Assembly (NCBI GenBank): GCA_020638575.1
Contig: JACKIH010000003.1
Coordinates: 1,779,501-1,843,500, forward strand
DNA length: 64,000 nt
Direction: 5' to 3'
From: Rhodospirillaceae bacterium
GTDB lineage: Bacteria > Pseudomonadota > Alphaproteobacteria > DSM-16000 > Inquilinaceae
How positions within the stretch are numbered: position 1 is the stretch's first letter; each line of letters begins with the position of its first letter. A program made the translations under genes and the position numbers. Under the pieces are notes generated by a model. The model saw nothing but the letters and a program-made list of their open reading frames with translations. It made no database searches and had not been told where the DNA came from. Shown in pieces: positions 9,469-20,352 of the stretch.

Positions 9469-9484
9469 TTAGGCATTGGTTAAC
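9469..9484 (+). promoter_or_regulatory. Candidate CtrA box upstream of the flhB-like/fliO/fliP operon
   Basis: TTAG (9469-9472), seven bases, then TTAAC (9480-9484) differs from the CtrA consensus TTAA-N7-TTAAC at one position. It lies about 63 bp before the likely GTG start at 9547 and is oriented toward that operon. Together with the box at 9372-9387 it would give coordinated divergent control of two export-apparatus operons. Confidence 0.55.
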
Positions 9485-9546
9485 CATCCTCGGGCATGGT
9501 CGAACGATCAGGCCAAGGCCAGCGAACCGCCGCGAGGTGCGAGCCC

Positions 9547-9897
9547 GTGACCGCCCCGATCGACGAATTTACCGATCCGCCCCCGGAGGCGCCGGCGCCG
9601 CGCCGCCAGATCGCCGTGGCCCTGGCCCACCAGTTCGGCTCAGACGGTGCGCCGGAGGTGGTGGCCAGCGGCCATGGCGCGGTCGCCGAACAGATCCTGC
9701 AGATCGCCTTTGCCGCCGGGGTGAAGGTGCGCACCGACCCCGACCTCGCCAGCCTGCTCAGCCTGGTGGAGGTGGGCGAGGAGATCCCCGCCGAAGCCTT
9801 CGTCGCGGTGGCCGAGGTGCTGGCCTACGTCTACCGCGCCGGTGCCGCCGCCGGTGCCGGGACCAATGCCGGCGCGGCGCGGGAGGCCCGGCCGTGA
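9547..9897 (+). CDS. FlhB C-terminal-domain-like protein
   Basis: This small soluble protein (116 aa from the GTG at 9547) resembles only the cytoplasmic C-terminal domain of FlhB/YscU: IAVALAHQFGSDGAPEVVASG, then LASLLSLVEVGEEIPAEAFVAVAEVLAYVYR. It lacks membrane segments and has no NPTH cleavage motif. The GTG is preferred because GAGG lies about 10 bases upstream. An ATG at 9496 would add 17 residues without similarity. Comparable stand-alone FlhB-like proteins occur beside flagellar genes in several bacteria, and their precise role is not settled. Its GTGA stop overlaps the next gene, so the two are probably translationally coupled. Confidence 0.85.
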   Translation: MTAPIDEFTDPPPEAPAPRRQIAVALAHQFGSDGAPEVVASGHGAVAEQILQIAFAAGVKVRTDPDLASLLSLVEVGEEIPAEAFVAVAEVLAYVYRAGAAAGAGTNAGAAREARP

Positions 9898-10295
9898 CCG
9901 CCGCCGCCCAGGCCGACCGCCTGGCCGAATCGCTGGTGCGCATCGACACGGCCATGTCCGCCGCAGAGGCCCAGGTGGCCGCCGGCGGCCGCGTCGATCT
10001 GGCGGGGCTGGAGGTACAGATCGCGCAGATCTGCGGCACCCTGCCGGACCTGGCGCCGGGCGACCGCCACCGCCTGCTCGCTCCCCTGGGCGGGCTGATC
10101 GACCGTTGCGATGCGCTGGCCGCCGCCCTCACCGCCGCCCTGGAGCTGGCGCGCAAGACCACCGGCCCGTCGCCCCAGCAGGTGGCCCGCGCCTACGGGG
10201 GAAGTGGCGGCGGCAGCGCCGGCACCGCCACCAGCGGCGGCAGCGGCGGCGGCAGCGGCAGCGGCAGCGGCAGCGGCAATGATGCCCCGCGATAG
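9894..10295 (+). CDS. Unknown flagellar-operon protein with Gly/Ser tail
   Basis: This 133-aa protein starts with a GTG that overlaps the preceding stop by 4 bp. The first ~95 residues are predicted helical and Ala/Leu-rich (two amphipathic helices around ADRLAESLVRIDTAMSAAEAQ and GLIDRCDALAAALTAALELA), which would suit a small coiled-coil or export-chaperone fold. The last ~30 residues are almost only Gly and Ser, encoded by a GGCAGC-type repeat near 10200-10277. I do not recognise a family. Position between the FlhB-like gene and fliO suggests a role with the export apparatus. FlgN-like chaperone function is one guess, not supported by a clear motif. Confidence 0.7.
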   Translation: MTAAAQADRLAESLVRIDTAMSAAEAQVAAGGRVDLAGLEVQIAQICGTLPDLAPGDRHRLLAPLGGLIDRCDALAAALTAALELARKTTGPSPQQVARAYGGSGGGSAGTATSGGSGGGSGSGSGSGNDAPR

Positions 10296-10318
10296 CGCCC
10301 GGATGTGAGCGCGCACAG

Positions 10319-10654
10319 ATGATGGACAGTCCCGACTACTGGCGCTTCGTCGCCGCCCTGGTGTTCGTGCTGGGGCTGATCCTGGCGGTTGCCTGGGTGG
10401 TGCGGCGGGCCGGGCTTGCCGGCGCGCGGCGGCCGACCGCCGGCGGCCGCGGACGCCGCCTCGCCATCGTCGATACCCAGGTGCTGGACGCGCGGCGCCG
10501 CCTGGTGCTGGTGCGCCGCGACGGCGTGGAGCACCTGCTGCTGCTGGGCGTGCAGGGTGAGACGGTGGTGGAAAGTCCCATCGCGCCAAGCGACCGGACC
10601 GCCAGCTTCAAGGCCCGCCTGGTCGAAGCCGCAGGCGGCGAGGAGGCATCGTGA
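10319..10654 (+). CDS. fliO: Flagellar biosynthesis protein FliO
   Basis: FliO (111 aa) is a single-pass membrane scaffold that stabilises FliP during assembly of the export gate. One hydrophobic segment ([19 protein letters not shown]) near residues 10-28 is followed by a basic cytoplasmic domain with the family pattern [31 protein letters not shown]. Two adjacent ATGs (10319, 10322) could start it. Its TGA overlaps the GTG of fliP. Confidence 0.9.
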   Translation: MMDSPDYWRFVAALVFVLGLILAVAWVVRRAGLAGARRPTAGGRGRRLAIVDTQVLDARRRLVLVRRDGVEHLLLLGVQGETVVESPIAPSDRTASFKARLVEAAGGEEAS

Positions 10655-11406
10655 GGGGCCGTGCGCTGCGCCGCCTGGCGGGCCTGCTGGCCGGCCTGGG
10701 GCTCGCCCTGGCGACCGGTGCTGCGGCGGCCCAGGAGATCAACCTGGATTTCGGCGGCGGCGGATCCTCCACCGACCTGATCATCCAGCTCGTAGCACTC
10801 GTCACCATCCTGTCGCTGGCGCCGTCGATCCTGGTGATGGTCACCTCGTTCACCCGCATCGTCGTAGTGCTGTCGTTCCTGCGCACCGCCATGGGGGTGC
10901 AGCAGACGCCGCCCAACAACGTGCTGATCAGCCTGGCGCTGTTCCTCACCGCCTTCGTCATGGCGCCGGTGTTCCAGCAGAGCTGGGACCAGGGCCTGCG
11001 TCCGTTGGTCGACCAGGAGATGGAGATCGACGAGGCCTTCCCGCTGGCCGCCGCCCCCTTCCGCGACTTCATGCTGAGCCATGTACGCGAGGAGGATCTG
11101 CGGCTGTTCATGGACATGGGCGAGGTGGAGGCGTCCGAGCCCACCGACGTGCCGCTGCACGTGCTGATCCCCGCCTTCATGATTTCCGAACTGCGGCGGG
11201 CCTTCGAGATCGGCTTCCTGCTCTTCCTGCCCTTCGTGGTGATCGACATGGTGGTGGCATCCATCCTCATGTCCATGGGCATGATGATGCTGCCGCCGAT
11301 CATGATCTCGCTGCCGTTCAAGGTGGTGTTCTTCGTGCTGGTCGACGGCTGGTACATGGTGGCGGGCAGCCTGGTGCAGAGCTACGGGCCGACCACCGCC
11401 TTCTGA
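10651..11406 (+). CDS. fliP: Flagellar export gate protein FliP
   Basis: FliP (251 aa) forms the pentameric core of the export gate. A cleavable signal peptide ([20 protein letters not shown]) precedes the mature chain, as in other FliP proteins. The family blocks [35 protein letters not shown], and [19 protein letters not shown] are intact, and about four transmembrane helices are visible. The GTG start at 10651 overlaps the fliO stop by 4 bp. It is the last gene of the CtrA-box-linked operon. Confidence 0.97.
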   Translation: MRGRALRRLAGLLAGLGLALATGAAAAQEINLDFGGGGSSTDLIIQLVALVTILSLAPSILVMVTSFTRIVVVLSFLRTAMGVQQTPPNNVLISLALFLTAFVMAPVFQQSWDQGLRPLVDQEMEIDEAFPLAAAPFRDFMLSHVREEDLRLFMDMGEVEASEPTDVPLHVLIPAFMISELRRAFEIGFLLFLPFVVIDMVVASILMSMGMMMLPPIMISLPFKVVFFVLVDGWYMVAGSLVQSYGPTTAF

Positions 11407-11432
11407 GGGCGCCGCGTTCCCACATCCTTAAA

Positions 11433-11447
11433 GTTCCAATTTTGTTC
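11433..11447. promoter_or_regulatory. LexA (SOS) box upstream of recA
   Basis: GTTC (11433-11436), seven AT-rich bases, GTTC (11444-11447) is an exact match to the alphaproteobacterial LexA site GTTC-N7-GTTC. It lies about 79 bp before the recA ATG. This strongly implies SOS control of recA. Confidence 0.8.
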
Positions 11448-11525
11448 TTCACAGGCGAGAACAAATGCCGTACGTTTCGCGCATTGCACCGGTTCGGCGC
11501 GTGTGGGAAACAACGGAGACCCGCC

Positions 11526-12599
<1,074 letters not shown>

Positions 12600-12618
12600 A
12601 TCGTTTTCGCCTTTGGCG

Positions 12619-12694
12619 GAATCGGCTCCAGCCCACTCCCCCGCTCGTCCGCCCCAGGAGGCCCGGAGTCCGCGGAATCTGGACAGTCCGCGGA
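12619..12694. promoter_or_regulatory. GANTC sites and paired palindrome between recA and alaS
   Basis: Three GANTC sites (possible CcrM methylation targets) occur at 12619-12623, 12666-12670 and 12675-12679. Overlapping them are two copies of GTCCGCGGA (12668-12676 and 12686-12694), 18 bp apart, each containing the palindrome TCCGCGGA. The block lies 58-133 bp upstream of the alaS ATG and could be part of its promoter or an operator. No experimental basis is available. Confidence 0.4.
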
Positions 12695-12751
12695 CCCGCA
12701 GGCTACATCTTCGGCCTCCTGGCGATGGGGCCGATCGGGGTCAGACGAGCA

Positions 12752-15406
<2,655 letters not shown>

Positions 15407-15471
15407 CCCGATGGTAACCATGGTCGTGGCAGACTGACGGCCAGCTCCCTCTCACGAGTTCGCGCCGCTTC

Positions 15472-16326
15472 ATGTCTCTGCCCCGCTTTACCGGCACCAG
15501 CACCTATGTCGCCACCGAGGATCTGGCGCTCGCCGTCAACGCCTCCGTCGCACTCGGCCGACCACTGCTGATCAAGGGCGAGCCCGGCACCGGCAAGACG
15601 GTGCTGGCGCGCGAGATCGCCCGCTTCCTCGACGCCCCCTTCCTGTCCTGGGAAATCAAGTCGACCTCCAAGGCGCAGCAGGGGCTCTACGAGTACGACG
15701 CCGTGGCCCGCCTGCGCGACAGCCAGCTCGGCTACGAAGGCGCCAACGCGATCTCCAACTACATCAAGCGCGGCCGCATCTGGGAGGCGTTCAACGCCGA
15801 AGAGCGGCCGGTGCTGCTGATCGACGAGATCGACAAGGCCGACGTGGAGTTCCCCAACGACCTGCTGCACGAGCTCGACCAGATGTCGTTCTTCGTGCCG
15901 GAAACGCGTGAGACCATCCGTGCCAAGCACCGGCCCGTGGTGATCATCACCTCCAACAACGAGCGCACGCTGCCGGCTCCGTTCCTGCGCCGCTGCTTCT
16001 TCCACTTCATCCGGTTCCCCGACCGGTCGACCATGCAGCGTATCCTGGCCGTACACTTCCCCGACCTGGAAGCTGAGCTGATGCGCTCGGCCCTCGCTCT
16101 GTTCTTCCAGATCCGCGCCATCGGCACGCTGGCGAAGCCGCCCTCCACCTCCGAGCTGATCGACTGGGTGCGCCTGCTGCGCCTGGAGGGGATCACCTCC
16201 GGCCAGCTCGATGCGGGCAGCCATGGCCGCGCCCCGGTCCCGCTGCAGGGTGCTTTGCTGAAGAGCGAGGACGACCTGGACGAGCTCAGCCGCTGCCACC
16301 CGTTGGGCGCAGTGGCGGCCGTCTGA
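15472..16326 (+). CDS. MoxR-family AAA+ ATPase
   Basis: This 284-aa MoxR-type AAA+ protein probably acts as a chaperone-like ATPase with the VWA protein encoded next door. Walker A is GEPGTGKT (residues 36-43), Walker B is PVLLIDEIDKAD, and sensor 1 lies in VVIITSNNERTLPAPFLRRC. The region after residue 180 matches the usual MoxR lid. The gene is 23 bp upstream of the VWA gene, the classic MoxR-VWA arrangement. Targets of these pairs vary (metal or cofactor insertion, envelope stress), and nothing here identifies the client. Confidence 0.92.
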   Translation: MSLPRFTGTSTYVATEDLALAVNASVALGRPLLIKGEPGTGKTVLAREIARFLDAPFLSWEIKSTSKAQQGLYEYDAVARLRDSQLGYEGANAISNYIKRGRIWEAFNAEERPVLLIDEIDKADVEFPNDLLHELDQMSFFVPETRETIRAKHRPVVIITSNNERTLPAPFLRRCFFHFIRFPDRSTMQRILAVHFPDLEAELMRSALALFFQIRAIGTLAKPPSTSELIDWVRLLRLEGITSGQLDAGSHGRAPVPLQGALLKSEDDLDELSRCHPLGAVAAV

Positions 16327-16349
16327 GGTCGCGACCGCGAGGGCGAGCG

Positions 16350-17438
16350 GTGTTCCTCGACCTCTTCTACCGCCTGCGGGCGGCCGGCATCCCGGTCACG
16401 CCGTCCGATCACCTGGATCTCCTGCACGGGATCAAGCTGGGCATCGGCCGCTTCGGCTTGGACGAGCTGTTCCAGTTCGCGCGCATGACGCTGGTGAAGG
16501 ACGAACGCCAGTTCGACCGCTTCGGCCAGGTGTTCGAGGCCTGCCTCAAGGACAGCCGCGCCAACGGTTCCGCCGGCGATCCCGGGCGGCTGCGCGACGA
16601 GTTGCTGGCGCTGCTCGGCGCCGGCGGCGATGCGGCCGAGGGCCATATCATCGACCAGGCGACCATCGACCGGCTGGTGGCGAGCCTGTGCAGCGATGCC
16701 GGCGTGTCCGCGGCACGGCCGCTGCCCGGCAGGCTCGACCCTGAGGCGTTCCGGCGCGCGGCTGCAGCTCCGGCCGTCCCGCCTCCTGCCCGGGAGGCGG
16801 CCTGGCGCGACCGCAGCTTCGCCGGCGTCGAGGGCAGCCGGCAGATCACCCCGGCGACGCTGCATCTGGCGCTGCGCCGGCTGCGCGGCTTCGGCCGCAC
16901 CGTTACCACTGCGGAGATCGACGTGCCGGCGACGGTGGCACAGGTGGCTCGCGCCGATGGGGCAACCAGCCTGGTGTTCCAGACGGGCCGGCGTGCGCCG
17001 GTGCGCCTGCTGGTGCTGGTGGCGGGCGGCGAGGCCGCACACCGGGTGTCGGACACCTGGCGGTCGCTGCTGCAGGCGTTTCGCGGGGAATTCCGCAACA
17101 TCTACCTGTTCGATGTCCTGGCGGCGGCCGGCGGCGGGCTGCACTTTCGCCAAGCCGACATCACGGGCCGGCCGCGCGTGTTCGATGCCGTCCGCCTGGC
17201 CGGGGCCTTTCCCGCCGCCTACCGGGTGATCGGCCTCGGTCCCCTGCCGCCCGGCGCGCGCGAACTTGCCCCGCTGGTGCGCAAGTACCGCGCGGTCGCC
17301 TGGATGGACCCCACGTTCGACGGTGCCGCCCGGCAGCGGCGGCCGGGGCAGGTGCCGCATGGCCACGCCGTTTTGGGCGGCCACGTTTACCCTTTGTCAC
17401 TCGACGGCCTCGACCATGCCATATCGGCTCTGCAATGA
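16350..17438 (+). CDS. CoxE-like VWA-domain protein, MIDAS degenerate
   Basis: This 362-aa protein has the layout of the CoxE-like VWA family partnered with MoxR. Its N-terminus (FYRLRAAGIPVTPSDHLDLL) and C-terminal VWA fold match the family. The segment expected to hold the metal-ion-dependent adhesion motif (DxSxS/DxGGSxD in relatives) reads LLVLVAGGEAAH, so the key Asp and Ser are missing. The second metal-loop region (GDAxMxPYE in relatives) reads GLGPLPPGARE. It may therefore bind its partner without a metal. A GTG start at 16350 is used, with a purine-rich stretch just upstream. Confidence 0.82.
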   Translation: MFLDLFYRLRAAGIPVTPSDHLDLLHGIKLGIGRFGLDELFQFARMTLVKDERQFDRFGQVFEACLKDSRANGSAGDPGRLRDELLALLGAGGDAAEGHIIDQATIDRLVASLCSDAGVSAARPLPGRLDPEAFRRAAAAPAVPPPAREAAWRDRSFAGVEGSRQITPATLHLALRRLRGFGRTVTTAEIDVPATVAQVARADGATSLVFQTGRRAPVRLLVLVAGGEAAHRVSDTWRSLLQAFRGEFRNIYLFDVLAAAGGGLHFRQADITGRPRVFDAVRLAGAFPAAYRVIGLGPLPPGARELAPLVRKYRAVAWMDPTFDGAARQRRPGQVPHGHAVLGGHVYPLSLDGLDHAISALQ

Positions 17439-17524
17439 TGGGCCTACGCGTCGCGGGTGCGCCCGCGTGCCTGGCCTGCCAACCGGCCTTTGACCAATCC
17501 GGCCTTTGATAAGGAGACTTGCCG

Positions 17525-17809
17525 ATGTTCCGCACGCTTGCCGCCGCCGCCCTCGGCATTAGCCTGGTGGCCCCTGCCCTTCCGGTTCTGGCCCAGCAGC
17601 CGGACTCGGTTCCCGTGTCGCCGGGCGAAGTGACCACCGAAATCGCCCTCACCGAGTTGCTCAACGAGTTGTTCCAGATGGGCTTCGTATCCGAGCTGAA
17701 CAGCATCGAACGCGTCGGGTCGAGCTACATCGTCGACGTGACGACCATCGACTTCGAGCGCGTACGCCTGGAACTCAACGCGGTCACGGGCACGATCTCC
17801 CAGCTCTGA
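17525..17809 (+). CDS. Small secreted PepSY-like protein
   Basis: This 94-aa protein begins with a clear signal peptide (MFRTLAAAALGISLVAPALP, cleavage after VLA). The mature part (about 70 residues) resembles a PepSY-type fold: an amphipathic helix (LTELLNELFQMGF) followed by strands SYIVDVTTIDFERVRLELNAVTG. AAGGAG at 17511-17516 sets the ATG at 17525. It follows the VWA gene by 86 bp, and a strong hairpin lies just after its stop. The function is unknown; PepSY domains often modulate periplasmic proteins. Confidence 0.7.
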   Translation: MFRTLAAAALGISLVAPALPVLAQQPDSVPVSPGEVTTEIALTELLNELFQMGFVSELNSIERVGSSYIVDVTTIDFERVRLELNAVTGTISQL

Positions 17810-17830
17810 TCCTGCCGCCGCGCACACGGC

Positions 17831-17864
17831 CGAAAGCCGGCGGGCCGATGCCCGCCGGCTTCGG
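17831..17864 (+). terminator. Candidate intrinsic terminator hairpin
   Basis: A 12-bp perfect stem (17834-17845 with 17850-17861, CGAT loop) extends to about 15 bp with a bulged A. It lies 25 bp after the stop of the secreted protein gene. There is no U-rich tail, so it may act as a terminator or only protect the 3' end. Confidence 0.5.
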
Positions 17865-18056
17865 TGCGTCTGCGGGACCCCGTGGCGGGCGCAGGCTGGC
17901 GAAACAGACCAGCACCTCCTACCGCATCTGGTAGCAGCTTCCACCTCCAACCCCCTTGACCGATGGTCCCTGCCGACCGGCCATCCGCCATACTGCGGCG
18001 ATGGCGCGCGGTGCGCTGCCTGGTGCGTCACCCCCTGCCCCAGGCAACTTACTGAA

Positions 18057-18071
18057 TTATATCTCATTTAA
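18057..18071 (+). promoter_or_regulatory. CtrA-like box upstream of gcrA
   Basis: TTAT (18057-18060), seven bases, TTAA (18068-18071) matches TTAA-N7-TTAA with one change. It is about 205 bp before the gcrA ATG. In Caulobacter, CtrA represses gcrA, so a site here would fit. Binding is inferred. Confidence 0.45.
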
Positions 18072-18108
18072 TCGGGATTGCTCCGCCGCGGGCAGCGCGG
18101 GCGGACGC

Positions 18109-18148
18109 GACTCGGCCGAGCTATCCACAGGATCGTATTCCCCGAGTC
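18109..18148. promoter_or_regulatory. Two GANTC sites flanking a DnaA-like box upstream of gcrA
   Basis: GANTC sites occur at 18109-18113 and 18144-18148. Between them, 18121-18129 reads CTATCCACA, one mismatch from the DnaA box TTATCCACA. In Caulobacter, DnaA activates gcrA and GANTC is the CcrM methylation site through which GcrA acts. The sites lie 127-167 bp upstream of the gcrA ATG. Confidence 0.5.
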
Positions 18149-18275
18149 GGTTTTTCCCTGTCCGCTACCCACGGCATATTGTATAAGTGGCTCCAGATAG
18201 CACGATATGTCGTAGTGCTGCGGTGCCACTGCCGGCGCTCACCGATTGCCGGCGCAACAACGCGGAGACAAACGC

Positions 18276-18668
18276 ATGGGGTGGACTGACGAGCGGATTG
18301 CACGACTGAGCGAGCTTTGGGGAACCGGCAAGAGCGCCAGCGAGATCGCCGAAATCCTCGGCGGGGTCACGCGCAATGCCGTGATCGGCAAGGCCCACCG
18401 CCTCGGCCTGTCCGGCCGTCCGTCGCCGATCAAGCGCCGCGAGGCGCCACCGGCCCCGGTTGTCGAGCCCACCGGCACCACCATCCTCAGCCTGACGGAG
18501 CGGATGTGCCGCTGGCCCATCGGTGATCCCCGCAATCCGGGCTTCCGGTTCTGCGGCCGCTCCATCCTGCCCGGCCACAGCTACTGCGCGGAGCACGCGG
18601 CGCAAGCCTACCAGGCGCCCAAGTCGCGGCGCGTCAGCAGCGAAGACACCCGCACCGCGCGCGCCTGA
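18276..18668 (+). CDS. gcrA: Cell-cycle regulator GcrA
   Basis: GcrA (130 aa) is an alphaproteobacterial sigma-70 cofactor that activates genes with CcrM-methylated GANTC sites. The N-terminal DNA-binding region MGWTDERIARLSELW and SASEIAEILGGVTRNAVIGK is the family hallmark. The C-terminal segment has a Cys-rich pattern (MCRWPIGDP, RFCGRSI, SYCAEHA) found in GcrA. The ATG at 18276 is set by GGAG about 10 bases upstream. An extension to 18246 is less likely. Length is shorter than Caulobacter GcrA (about 170 aa) because the middle linker is short. Confidence 0.96.
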   Translation: MGWTDERIARLSELWGTGKSASEIAEILGGVTRNAVIGKAHRLGLSGRPSPIKRREAPPAPVVEPTGTTILSLTERMCRWPIGDPRNPGFRFCGRSILPGHSYCAEHAAQAYQAPKSRRVSSEDTRTARA

Positions 18669-18871
18669 CAGCGGTTCGGCGACCCCGCGGCCCCGACCTG
18701 CCGCGCCACCGGGGCCGGCAAAGGTGCAAGCGCGCGTGGCGGCAGCGTGCAGAACGGCGTGGGCTGGTGCCGTCCGATTCAAAAATGATCTAGAGTGCGG
18801 CACCGGTCCGGCTGTGGCGGTGCGTTGCCCGGCCGCCGCGTCCCCCGTCGCCGCCGAGGACCCACCCTCCC

Positions 18872-19363
18872 ATGCCGCTCCGCCTCAATCTCCGCCCCTA
18901 CGAACAGATCATGATCAACGGGGCGGTCATCACCAATCTGCGCCGCCGCTCGTTCCTGGCGATCCACAACCAGGCGCGGATCATTCCCGGCAAGTTCATC
19001 CTCAAGGCCAGCCGCGCGGAAACGCCGGTGCGGCGCATCTATTTCGCTGCCCAGATGGCCTACGTGTTTTCCGAGGATCCCGAGCAGTTCGACCAGTGGG
19101 TGGAGGAATTCGACAGCCGCATGGCCGAGGTGATCTCGATCGTCTCCAATCAGGAGATCCTGGCCAAGCTGGCCGAGGCGACCGCGTATTTCCAGAAGCG
19201 CATCTTCTATAAGTCGCTGCGCGTCATCCAGGAGGTGATGGAGTACGAGGAGAAGCTGCTGGCGCTGGCCGGCACGCCGCCGCCGCCGGCCTTCGGCGAC
19301 GGCTTGAACCCGCCCAAGGAAGGGGCGGAGGACGACGCGCCGTCGGACCACGACACGTTCTGA
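18872..19363 (+). CDS. flbT: Flagellin post-transcriptional regulator FlbT
   Basis: FlbT (163 aa) binds flagellin mRNA leaders and limits flagellin synthesis until the hook is complete. The N-terminus LRLNLRPYEQIMINGAVITN is typical, as is the central YFAAQMAYVFSEDPEQF. The C-terminal ~25 residues are acidic and Pro-rich. It lies near the flagellin and DUF1217 genes, converging with the latter. A single GANTC (18776-18780) lies about 90 bp upstream. The usual partner FlaF was not found in this window. Confidence 0.93.
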   Translation: MPLRLNLRPYEQIMINGAVITNLRRRSFLAIHNQARIIPGKFILKASRAETPVRRIYFAAQMAYVFSEDPEQFDQWVEEFDSRMAEVISIVSNQEILAKLAEATAYFQKRIFYKSLRVIQEVMEYEEKLLALAGTPPPPAFGDGLNPPKEGAEDDAPSDHDTF

Positions 19364-19426
19364 GCGGTCGCTGCCGGCACCCGGTGGCGGCCTGCCGGGT
19401 GGACCCGGCCTCGCCGCCCGCCGTCG

Positions 19427-20215
19427 TCAGGCCAAAAGGTCGAGCCCGATATTGAAGGTTTGCACGCCGTTGTAGCCGGCCACCGGCTGGAACAGGCTGA
19501 GCACGCCGGAATAGGTGGTGGAGACCGACTCCCGATCCTGGGCCAACAGGTAGCGGTCGATGATCTGGTTGCGGTAGTCCTCTTCGCCGAGCCGCTCGAC
19601 GTCGACGTACTGCGCCAGCATTTCCGCCTGCTTGTCGACATCCAGATAGGCCATTTCGTCGGGGAGGCCGTAGGCCCCCATGACCACCGTGCGCAGCGCG
19701 TTGTCGCTGAGGATCTGGTAGTAGCTCTCCGCCTCGCCGGCGCTGCGCTCGAAATACAGCACCTCGCGCACCGCCGCGTTCTGGTCGCCGACCTCCATTT
19801 CCAGGCCGACGGTGTAGTACTGGTTGATGAGGGCAAGCTGGCCTTCGCCGCTTTGCAGCACCTCCAGCCCTTGGTCCAGGCGCAGGTCGGTGGCCATCTT
19901 CAAGAAGCGCTGGTCCTGCATCTGGTAGACCAGCGCGTCCTCGCCCTCCAGGTCGTCCAGCAGCACCCGCTTCAACAGGCCGGTGGCGTTGTGCAGCTCT
20001 TCGTCGATGTTGTAGGCCTGGAGGATGAATGTCCTAAGCTCGTAGTCGTCGAGCACGTCTTCCGGCGTTTCGGCAAGCGCGATGCGTTCCAGGAAGGTGC
20101 GCACCGCGCGATCGACGGTCGGCTGTTCCTGGTAGTCCTGGATCCGCCGTTCCCATTGGCTGGTGACCGACGAATACAGCATGGTGGCCGAAAGACCGAC
20201 GCCACTGACCGACAT
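19427..20215 (-). CDS. DUF1217 flagellar-associated protein
   Basis: This 262-aa protein matches DUF1217, a family found in alphaproteobacterial flagellar loci. Blocks such as DYELRTFILQAYNIDEE and LAQYVDVERLGEEDYRNQII are typical of the family. It is mostly helical and has no signal peptide or membrane segment. A GGAGGTGC ribosome binding site lies just upstream of the ATG. It is 137 bp downstream of the flagellin gene on the same strand and may be transcribed with it. The exact function is not established. Confidence 0.85.
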   Translation of the reverse strand: MSVSGVGLSATMLYSSVTSQWERRIQDYQEQPTVDRAVRTFLERIALAETPEDVLDDYELRTFILQAYNIDEELHNATGLLKRVLLDDLEGEDALVYQMQDQRFLKMATDLRLDQGLEVLQSGEGQLALINQYYTVGLEMEVGDQNAAVREVLYFERSAGEAESYYQILSDNALRTVVMGAYGLPDEMAYLDVDKQAEMLAQYVDVERLGEEDYRNQIIDRYLLAQDRESVSTTYSGVLSLFQPVAGYNGVQTFNIGLDLLA

Positions 20216-20352
20216 GGTGCACCTCCGTGGGCAAAGTGGGAGCCGGGCGCCCTGGTATCCGGTCCCCTGGCCACCGAACCCGCGACCGACCTCTGTGATC
20301 GGTGCGGGCCCGGTGGGTTAGGTCGTCGCCGCCGCAGCGGCCTGCGCTGCGC

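Larger units (their letters stand above)
17810..18275. other. 466-bp intergenic region with terminator and gcrA control sites
   Basis: This non-coding stretch holds a Rho-independent-like hairpin (17831-17864) near its left end, and the gcrA control sites (CtrA-like box, two GANTC, DnaA-like box) in its right half. GC falls between about 18050 and 18190. A TATAAG hexamer at 18182-18187 could be a -10 element, but no convincing -35 is seen. No open reading frame in it has a recognisable product. Confidence 0.6.

Noticed and set aside
18737..18828. Two sigma-54-like sequences upstream of flbT (TGGC...TGC at 18737-18750 and TGGC...TTGC at 18815-18828)
   Set aside because: The spacing between the GG and GC elements is one base short in both, and sigma-54 tolerates such changes poorly.
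20231..20245. Sigma-54-like site upstream of the DUF1217 gene on the minus strand
   Set aside because: It is only 16 bp from the ATG, so the transcript would lack the ribosome binding site.
20333..20351. CGCAGC/GCTGCG hairpin just after the flagellin stop
   Set aside because: Short stem and no U-tract, and common in GC-rich sequence, so terminator function is not supported.
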